In this document: positions 59,101 through 64,000 of the stretch, piece by piece
Layout: each line of letters begins with the position of its first letter
How positions within the stretch are numbered: position 1 is the first letter of the stretch
From: LGRD01 sp031415135
GTDB lineage: Bacteria > Pseudomonadota > Gammaproteobacteria > Burkholderiales > Burkholderiaceae_C
Direction: 5' to 3'
DNA length: 64,000 nucleotides
Assembly: GCA_031415135.1 (NCBI GenBank)
Contig: JANORB010000127.1
Span: forward strand, 36,791 to 100,790
Notes under the pieces: model-generated
The model's database searches: none
What the model was told of the DNA's origin: nothing
The model's input: the letters and a program-made list of their open reading frames with translations, nothing else
Position numbers and translations under genes: made by a program

Positions 59101-61054
59101 GATCGACACCGTGGCGCCAACCGCCACCCCCGCCATCACCGGCGCTCTCGGCGACGGCCTGCCGATCGCCGAAGGCCATGCCACCGGCGACACCACGCCC
59201 GCGTTGACCGGCACGCTGAGCGCGTCACCGGCGGCCGGCGAGTTCGTGCAACTGCTGCGCAACGGCACGCCGGTCAACACCAGCGCCAGCGCCGCCATCG
59301 TGGTCACCGGAACGAACTGGAGCTTCACCGAACCGGCTGCGCTGATTGACGCCACCTACGTCTACACCGCCCGCGTGGTCGACGCTGCGAACAACCTGGG
59401 TGCGCTGTCTGCGCCGCGGACGCTGCTCGTCAAGACCACGCTGCCGACGTGTGCGATCACGGGTGCCTTCAACATCAACGGCAGCTCCGCAGTCCCGATC
59501 GCCTCGGGTTCGGCCACTGCCGACACCACACCAACCCTGGAAGGCACGGTCAGCACCGCCTTGTTGGCGGGACAGAGCATCACCATCCTGCGCGGCGGCA
59601 CGCCGGTGGGCACTGCCACCGCGAACACCGGCACCACCTGGACCTACACCGACGCGCCGGTCGGCAACGCCACGCACAGCTACACCGCGCGGGTCAGCCA
59701 GGGGCCCACGTTTGCCGGCCTGCAAAGCGCCGCCTACGTGATCACGGTCGATACCGTGGCGCCCGGCATCGTGCCCACGATCACCGGCATCGTCGACCAG
59801 TTCCTCGGCGTCGTGGCGCCGGGCGGCATCAGCAGCGACGACACGCCGGTCGTCACCGGCAGCTTGCCGGCGGCGCTGGGCGCCGGCGAGTCGGTGCAGG
59901 TGCTGCGCAACAGCAGCGTGATCGGCACCACCGTGACGACCACCACGAGCTGGAGCTACCAAGACAGCGTGCTGGCCCAGGGAGCCACCTACTCCTACAA
60001 CGCGCGCGTGATCGACGCGGCCGGCAACACCGGCACGTTCTCGGCAAGCCGCTCGGTGGTCATCGACACACAGCAGCGCACGGCGGGCATCACCGCGGCT
60101 TTCAATAACAACGGGGCGTCGAATGTGGCGATCCCCAGCGGCTCGGCCACCTCGGACGCGACACCGCTGCTGCAAGGCAATGTCAACGCCACGCTGCTGC
60201 CCGGCCAATGGGTCAGGGTCTTGCGCGACGGCCAGAACGTCAGCGGGCAGATCACACCCGTCAGCGGAGCCTGGAGCTACACCGACTCCGGCATCGTCGG
60301 CGCGGTATCGAAAACCTATGCGTACACCGCGCGCGTTGAATCCGCCAACTTCTTCGGGACTCAGAGTTCACCGCCCTACTCGATCCTGATCGACACCCAG
60401 CCACCCGCAACGGCGATCACGATCACGGCGCGCAGCATCAGCGTTCCGAAGCTGGTTGTCCCGAACGGCATTCCGGTGGGTGACGCGATCGACGCCACCA
60501 GCGCCAACCGCACGGACACCGACAACCCGCTGACGACCCTGTCGCTGTCGAGCCCGCTGCTGGCGGGTGAGTCGCTGCTGATCACCCGAACCCTCAACGT
60601 CAACAGCGGCGCCGGGCCGGTGACGGTGACGGTGACGCCAAGCCTGGGCGCCTGCAGCGGCAACAACAGCTGTTTCCAGTTCCTCGACCTGACGAAGAAC
60701 TTCACGATCGGAGTGGGCTACTACGACGCTCCGACGCCGAACCTGCCGTTCCCGGTCACCTACACCGCGCGCGTGGTCGATGCGGTCGGCAACCTGGGGC
60801 CGGTGGCCAGCAAGTCGTGGGACTTCAACTACTTCGACTGCAACCAGGCCCGGGCAACGGCCGCAGCCTCGAAGGGGCAATATCCGATCGTCCACGCTTC
60901 AGTGGCTGCGGGCAGCGGGACAAACTGCTCAGGTTGCCACTCCACGAGCCAGTCGAACCCGGTCTCACCCACGCCGCCGGGTGTGTTCGTGGCGCCGGAA
61001 ATAACACCCGGCCTGTACACGACACCGCAGTACTACTGGTGCCGCAGGTTGTGA
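56192..61054 (+). CDS. Giant lipoprotein: RCC1-like repeats, four CxxCH heme motifs and six Ig-like repeats
   Basis: This protein has 1620 residues. A lipoprotein signal ends LFGLLSC (Cys31), followed by poly-Gly and a second Gly/Asp-rich linker to about residue 90. Residues 415-700 hold RCC1-like propeller repeats (KLYGFGDNIAGELGNGS, YTWGDNSYSQLGQG, FSWGSSWGFGLLGDG, WTWGSF, YTWGVHFD). Residues 735-850 contain three CxxCH motifs (Cys740, Cys784, Cys840) with proline linkers. Residues 865-1540 are six Ig-like repeats of two alternating types. The end has a fourth CxxCH (Cys1579) and a terminal YWCRRL. It is probably an outer-membrane c-type cytochrome. A role in electron transfer or adhesion is inference. 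A convergent paralogue follows. The start at 56192 has GGAG upstream. Confidence 0.85.
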   Translation: MSFLPVPCRAAALAAARPLLSVAALFGLLSCGGGGGGGGTAPPTERAEGVYTGFATSGNLDWTLPTGEGGSGGDGGVGVGADGDGGVGAGGDFGQFRNALMVVKYPDGTPVGNGQALTDTASGMVTIKTRKGYQGPLYLELRGAANASYYEEGKDTFVPFPADKVIRVWIPKIDKNIGLTPFTEAAYRLLTEGSTAEKAAGAIPTATEIAAANNKIRALLNQQFPTVLAVDDITRLPFIKSPTVQGQISTNPRGIYGLVNGAFSKQAAMFNPGETAPTLAAIAQLSEDLLDGRLDGLRGTQPAVPAAKRTYDTNTLTGELTSALAEQSERFGTQDARGLLPKVVNFGSSRYEGYLFDASLKPGGEAVTTVTGWVSEDKLGRPIGSESARKLPGRVFGVYGNLGHGGVFLKANAINSQSKLYGFGDNIAGELGNGSTGLGNRASAGDAVEIAFPTTSVVTHVAGGFGHTVVRMADGTVYTWGDNSYSQLGQGVGSPALVRSETPVQVTLPLPAIAVAASNTASYALLEDGRVFSWGSSWGFGLLGDGVKTSVRNTPGPVLAAGGELQNVVQIVARDNDVMVTRRDGTVWTWGSFPSEAPFAYTDGDVAGAYRGGSPLPTQIAGLDLQPGVQIRKILAEQGLFVVLTDDGVVYTWGVHFDITAQGVLRDLSAIQVLGLPKVRDLMPGGFIGYGSRPFDRLTAMAIDYGGNMWKVRGRVAEQFDPAKPAEQHRPLTQGPRADCASCHTPLTHWPLVPPGPAPTTTCVPPTIIHGDPASSLIHQETQCELCHNPARKTPTVPTGWLDCKPPTLPPRPKPTEPPVVTTACTQSVGHVFTPPGTVCSSCHNSIIARPLQSLTPPCAQPNSADLTMIATTARISNALDNANLSIAAGSATSDTTPTLVGTLSAGLTSVQSLVVRRNGTVVGTAVINGTGTGWTFADSGAGNGPQAYSARVEASATQFGANSNTYSLVIDTVAPTATPAITGALGDGLPIAEGHATGDTTPALTGTLSASPAAGEFVQLLRNGTPVNTSASAAIVVTGTNWSFTEPAALIDATYVYTARVVDAANNLGALSAPRTLLVKTTLPTCAITGAFNINGSSAVPIASGSATADTTPTLEGTVSTALLAGQSITILRGGTPVGTATANTGTTWTYTDAPVGNATHSYTARVSQGPTFAGLQSAAYVITVDTVAPGIVPTITGIVDQFLGVVAPGGISSDDTPVVTGSLPAALGAGESVQVLRNSSVIGTTVTTTTSWSYQDSVLAQGATYSYNARVIDAAGNTGTFSASRSVVIDTQQRTAGITAAFNNNGASNVAIPSGSATSDATPLLQGNVNATLLPGQWVRVLRDGQNVSGQITPVSGAWSYTDSGIVGAVSKTYAYTARVESANFFGTQSSPPYSILIDTQPPATAITITARSISVPKLVVPNGIPVGDAIDATSANRTDTDNPLTTLSLSSPLLAGESLLITRTLNVNSGAGPVTVTVTPSLGACSGNNSCFQFLDLTKNFTIGVGYYDAPTPNLPFPVTYTARVVDAVGNLGPVASKSWDFNYFDCNQARATAAASKGQYPIVHASVAAGSGTNCSGCHSTSQSNPVSPTPPGVFVAPEITPGLYTTPQYYWCRRL

Positions 61055-61060
61055 TGTGAG

Positions 61061-61088
61061 GTGGATGGCCGGATCGCCGGCCATCCAC
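61061..61088 (+). terminator. 12-bp perfect hairpin after giant lipoprotein gene
   Basis: GTGGATGGCCGG and CCGGCCATCCAC form a perfect 12-bp stem with an ATCG loop, starting seven bases after the stop. It is followed by GGTTTG only, so the T-tract is weak, but the stem strength and position suggest termination. Confidence 0.65.
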
Positions 61089-61129
61089 GGTTTGACGCGA
61101 CGGGGGCGCTGATCGCCGGCTGAGAAAGT

Positions 61130-61265
61130 GAGAGTTTTTCTGCCGCGACCGCACTTGCTCCCTCGCCCCTTTGGGGAGAGGGGCTGCGGCGGGCACGATG
61201 GTGTTTTGCGAGCCCTCACCCCCACCCTCTCCCAGAGGGAGAGGGAGTCAATTCAAAAAACTCTC
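61130..61265. repeat. Intergenic repeat-like element with 10-bp inverted ends and two internal hairpins
   Basis: GAGAGTTTTT (61130-61139) and AAAAACTCTC (61256-61265) are inverted ends. Inside are CCCTCGCCCC/GGGGAGAGGGG (61160-61183) and a CCCTCTCCC-AGA-GGGAGAGGG hairpin (61225-61245). The CCCTCTCCC...GGGAGAGGG core is of the kind dispersed in many proteobacterial intergenic regions (REP/MITE-like). Only one copy lies in the window, so its repetitive nature is inferred. Confidence 0.5.
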
Positions 61266-61492
61266 AGCCTCTGAGATCACCCGCTGGCACAGGCGGCAGA
61301 GTGCGGAGTCTGGCTGACTCGGCAATGCCAGGAGCCGGCGGGTTGGGTGAGGCCGGTTCCGTTGCCAGCGGGCCACCCAGACACGTTGCGCAGCGGCACC
61401 CCACCGCTGGCGCCACGGTCAGCGATGCGTTACCCGCTCCGTTTGCAGGCGTTGATCGGCTTCGAAACCGCTGCCCGTCGACATCATCGGTG

Positions 61493-64000
61493 TCAGTTCG
61501 GCCGCTTGCACCAGTAAGCGCTTGGGAACGCCGGCGCAGGATTCCCACTGGGCACCGCGACAAAGGCAGCGGCAGGCGTGGCCGCCATCTGATCACTTTG
61601 CTGGCTGCGGTGGCAACCCGCGCAATTGACACTCGGCGCAGCGGCAAAGCTGACCAGGTTGGTGTGGTTGTTACCCGCGCCGAATCGCAACGCGTACGTG
61701 TCGTTGGCTCGTTGTTGGTCGCAGTTGAAGTAGCTGAACGTGAATGCCGCGGTATTGCCGCTGTTGCTGCCGAGATTGCCGACGCTGTCGGTGACCCGGC
61801 CGGCGTAGGTGTAGGTTGCGCTCGGCAGCGCGGAATTTGGCGTCGTTCCGGCCGTCAATGGATCGGCCCGCCGCGCCGGCGGCACCGGGATCGACACACC
61901 GGCGGCGTTGTCCGTGAAGGTGAAGCAGCGCGGGCTCGGCGAGCAGTTGCTGGCCGTCAAGCTTGCAACTGTCGTCGTCACCCCGCTGACGGTGCGGGTG
62001 AAGTTCAGCGTTTCGCCGCCACCAAGCCCGGTGTCGAGCACGATGGTGATCGTCGGTGACGGGTCGTTGGTGGTGCCGGAGATCACGTCGCTCGCAGGCA
62101 CCGCGTTGGCCACCACGGCGTTGGGCGCGACACTGCTGGTCGCGGTGAACGACTGGAACAACTGCGCCGGCGGCGTAACGTCGATCGGCACACTGACGGA
62201 CGAACTGGGTGCGCCGAACACCGCGCTGTTGGCCGACTGCTCGATGCGCGCCAGGAATGCATAGGTGTTCGTGCCGAGCGCGCCACTGACGAAACTCCAG
62301 TTCGTCGTTCCGGTCACCGTGGCATTGCCCACGGCGCTGCCGCTGCGATAGACCTTCACGACTTCATTGGCCAACAGCGCACGCTGGATCGTGCCGGCCA
62401 GGGTCGGCGTGCTGTCGTTGCTGGCCGGGATCGCGCCGCCGCCGGGTGTGATGCCGTTCACCGTCGCGAGCGTCGTTGCAGCGCCGGCCAGCGGGAAGGC
62501 AGTGTTGACGGTCACGCTGCGCGTGGTGCCCACGGCGGCCGAGGTATTGCCGGCCGCGTCGACGGCGCGCGCCGAATAGGTGTAAGTGGCCGAGGTCAGC
62601 GCCGTGGGCTCGGTGAAGGTCCAACTCGTGCCCACCGGCACCAGCGTTGCCACCACGGCGCCGCCGCGCAAGACTTGCAGCGATTCGTTCGCCGCCAGCG
62701 CGGCGTTCAGCGTGCCGGAGGCTGTGGGCGTGGTGTCGCTCGTGCTCGCGCCGTCGGCGAGGTTGCCGGTGACATCGTCCGAAATCTGGGTCACGTTGGC
62801 GGTCTGCGTCGGCGCCACCGTGTCGATCGTGAAGGTGTAGCCCGCGCTGGCCGCGCTGAACACGGTGCCCTGCTCCGAACGGGCGGTGTAAGTGTGCGGG
62901 CCGTTGTTGGCGCCCGGGTCGATGAAGGTCCAGTTCGTGCCTGTCGCTGTCGCCGCACCGAGCACCACGCCGTCGCGCAGCACGCCCACCGCCTGCCCGG
63001 CGCCGAGGCCGGTGCTGAGCGTGCCCTGCAGCGTTGGCGTGATGTCCGAGGTGAACGAGCCGGCGGCAATCGTGGCGTTTGCGTTGTTGACGGCGGTCGC
63101 AATCGTCACCACCGGCAGGTTGGCGACGATCGTGAGTGTGCGCGCGGCACTGGCCACGCCCGGGTTGCCGGCCGCGTCGACGACCTGTGCGGTGTAGCTG
63201 TAGGTTCCGCCTGCCAGCGCAACCGGTTCGGTGTAACTCCAGGTCGTGCCCGTGGGCGTGAGCGTGGTGATCGCGGTGCCGCCCCTGAGCACCCGAACCT
63301 GCTCGCCGGTGCCCAGCGCCGCGCTCAGCGTGCCAGCCAGCGTGGGTGTGGTGTCGCTGGTGAAGCCCGCCTCGGGCAAGGTGCCGGGGTTGATGTCGTC
63401 GGACAGCGCCAGCGTGATCGTCTGCGCCGGCGCGGCCGTGTCGATCGTGATGGCGTAGCTGTTGCTGGTCGGGCCGAACGCCGCGCCAGCCTCGACACGC
63501 GCCGTGTACAGCTGCAGGCCGTTCGGCGCGCCGGCGGCTTCGGTGAAGGTCCAGGTGCTGCCCGTGACCGCCGCCGTGCCGATGGCCGCGCCACCGCGCA
63601 GCACGCGCAGCGACTGCATCGTCTGCAGACCCGCGCTGAGCGTGCCGCTCAATGCAGGCGTGGTGTCGGTCGTCGACGAACCGGTGGCGATCGTGCCATG
63701 GGTGTCGTTCACCGCCGTGACCACGGTCGCCGTGGTGTTGATCGTCGGCAGCGCGGAACTCGGCGGCTGGGTGCAGCCGCGCTCCTGCAGCGGCTGGGCG
63801 ATGATGCTGTTGTGGCAGGTGGCGCACACCGTGCCCGGTGGCGTGAAGCTGTGCTTGGCCGGGATCGTGCAGGCGGTCGAGATGATGGCCGGCGCGGTCG
63901 GGGTGCTGCGCGGCGGCAGGTTGGCGGGTTTGACGCATGTCTTCCAGCCGTTCGGGAACGCCGTGATCGGCGGGGTGCGCGCCGGGTTGTGGCACATCTG
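61493..64000 (-). CDS. Paralogous multiheme Ig-repeat protein (5' truncated by window edge)
   Basis: Here 835 residues are visible and the frame runs off the right edge (the first codon inside the window reads Gln, giving QMCHNP, so a CxxCH is cut by the edge). Then come CATCHNS, six Ig-like repeats in the same alternating order as the convergent paralogue (types ending in ...YTARxE and in ...VDAAGN), and a C-terminal CAGCH module ending YWCKRPN. The shared features run through the heme linkers (HNPARTPP against HNPARKTP; TPPGTVC; CHNSIIA) and the terminal domain, so this is clearly a duplicate. The upstream part probably also holds RCC1-like repeats and a lipoprotein signal, but that is outside the window. 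Confidence 0.85.
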   Translation of the reverse strand, partial: QMCHNPARTPPITAFPNGWKTCVKPANLPPRSTPTAPAIISTACTIPAKHSFTPPGTVCATCHNSIIAQPLQERGCTQPPSSALPTINTTATVVTAVNDTHGTIATGSSTTDTTPALSGTLSAGLQTMQSLRVLRGGAAIGTAAVTGSTWTFTEAAGAPNGLQLYTARVEAGAAFGPTSNSYAITIDTAAPAQTITLALSDDINPGTLPEAGFTSDTTPTLAGTLSAALGTGEQVRVLRGGTAITTLTPTGTTWSYTEPVALAGGTYSYTAQVVDAAGNPGVASAARTLTIVANLPVVTIATAVNNANATIAAGSFTSDITPTLQGTLSTGLGAGQAVGVLRDGVVLGAATATGTNWTFIDPGANNGPHTYTARSEQGTVFSAASAGYTFTIDTVAPTQTANVTQISDDVTGNLADGASTSDTTPTASGTLNAALAANESLQVLRGGAVVATLVPVGTSWTFTEPTALTSATYTYSARAVDAAGNTSAAVGTTRSVTVNTAFPLAGAATTLATVNGITPGGGAIPASNDSTPTLAGTIQRALLANEVVKVYRSGSAVGNATVTGTTNWSFVSGALGTNTYAFLARIEQSANSAVFGAPSSSVSVPIDVTPPAQLFQSFTATSSVAPNAVVANAVPASDVISGTTNDPSPTITIVLDTGLGGGETLNFTRTVSGVTTTVASLTASNCSPSPRCFTFTDNAAGVSIPVPPARRADPLTAGTTPNSALPSATYTYAGRVTDSVGNLGSNSGNTAAFTFSYFNCDQQRANDTYALRFGAGNNHTNLVSFAAAPSVNCAGCHRSQQSDQMAATPAAAFVAVPSGNPAPAFPSAYWCKRPN

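Larger units (their letters stand above)
61055..61492. other. Convergent intergenic region with hairpins and inverted repeats
   Basis: This 438-base gap lies between the two giant paralogous genes. It contains a strong hairpin just after the first gene and a 136-base element with inverted ends, annotated separately. From 61266 to 61492 I see no gene or clear signal. Overlapping open frames there are antisense shadows of the minus-strand gene. Confidence 0.6.

Noticed and set aside
58796..60830. Ig-repeat DNA considered as recent tandem duplication or a CRISPR-like repeat
   Set aside because: Repeats are similar at protein level but clearly diverged in DNA, and no identical units are seen.
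61301..62059. 252-residue plus-strand open frame near the right end
   Set aside because: Mostly antisense to the second giant protein gene, arginine-rich, with no ribosome-binding site.

Overview
This 64 kb window is GC-rich chromosomal DNA that reads as a betaproteobacterium of the order Burkholderiales, probably Comamonadaceae-like. That placement is inference. It rests on base composition, the small Trp-rich protein next to ilvD, the liv-transporter/acyl-CoA-synthetase arrangement, and the general look of the proteins. I see no phage genes, transposases, CRISPR arrays or rRNA.

Layout. 0-9.2 kb: the end of an L,D-transpeptidase-like gene and a hypothetical gene. Then, on the minus strand, a non-homologous end-joining set (ligD, esterase, ku), three tandem Crp/Fnr-type regulators, a DoxX membrane protein and two small coupled genes. 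9.4-24.5 kb: an envelope and stress block. It holds an exported DUF4331 protein with a lipoprotein partner, a 2859-residue cyclic beta-glucan synthase, DUF1003, a diiron ferritin-like protein, a BON lipoprotein, CsbD and an AI-2E-type transporter. 24.5-28.8 kb: housekeeping genes (tRNA-Val, dnaQ, lgt, ilvD, Trp-rich protein, cytochrome c).

28.8-46.3 kb: a catabolic island that looks like an acyclic-terpene or methyl-branched acyl-CoA pathway. One operon reads SDR, carboxylase beta (AtuC-like), acyl-CoA dehydrogenase (AtuD-like), hydratase (AtuE-like), biotin carboxylase (AtuF-like), a second dehydrogenase and a thioesterase. It faces a minus-strand liv-type ABC transporter (livHMGF), a frameshifted acyl-CoA synthetase and the binding protein. 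Divergent from livH sits a TetR regulator coupled to AtuA, which is split into two genes. Related palindromes lie before the SDR operon and between livH and tetR, so one regulator may control the whole set.

46.3-52.4 kb: a Gfo/Idh/MocA oxidoreductase, a WxxGxW lipoprotein, a histidine phosphatase, a crotonase and an alkylation-repair pair (Ada/AlkA-type glycosylase and methyltransferase) followed by an EamA transporter. 52.4-64 kb: the most unusual region. An exported WD40/coiled-coil/caspase protein is followed by a 1620-residue lipoprotein that combines RCC1-like repeats, four CxxCH heme motifs and six alternating Ig-like repeats. A convergent paralogue of the latter runs off the right edge.

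Coordinates include stop codons. Starts were chosen by ribosome-binding sites, overlaps and signal peptides. All functional calls come from reading motifs by eye, without database searches.
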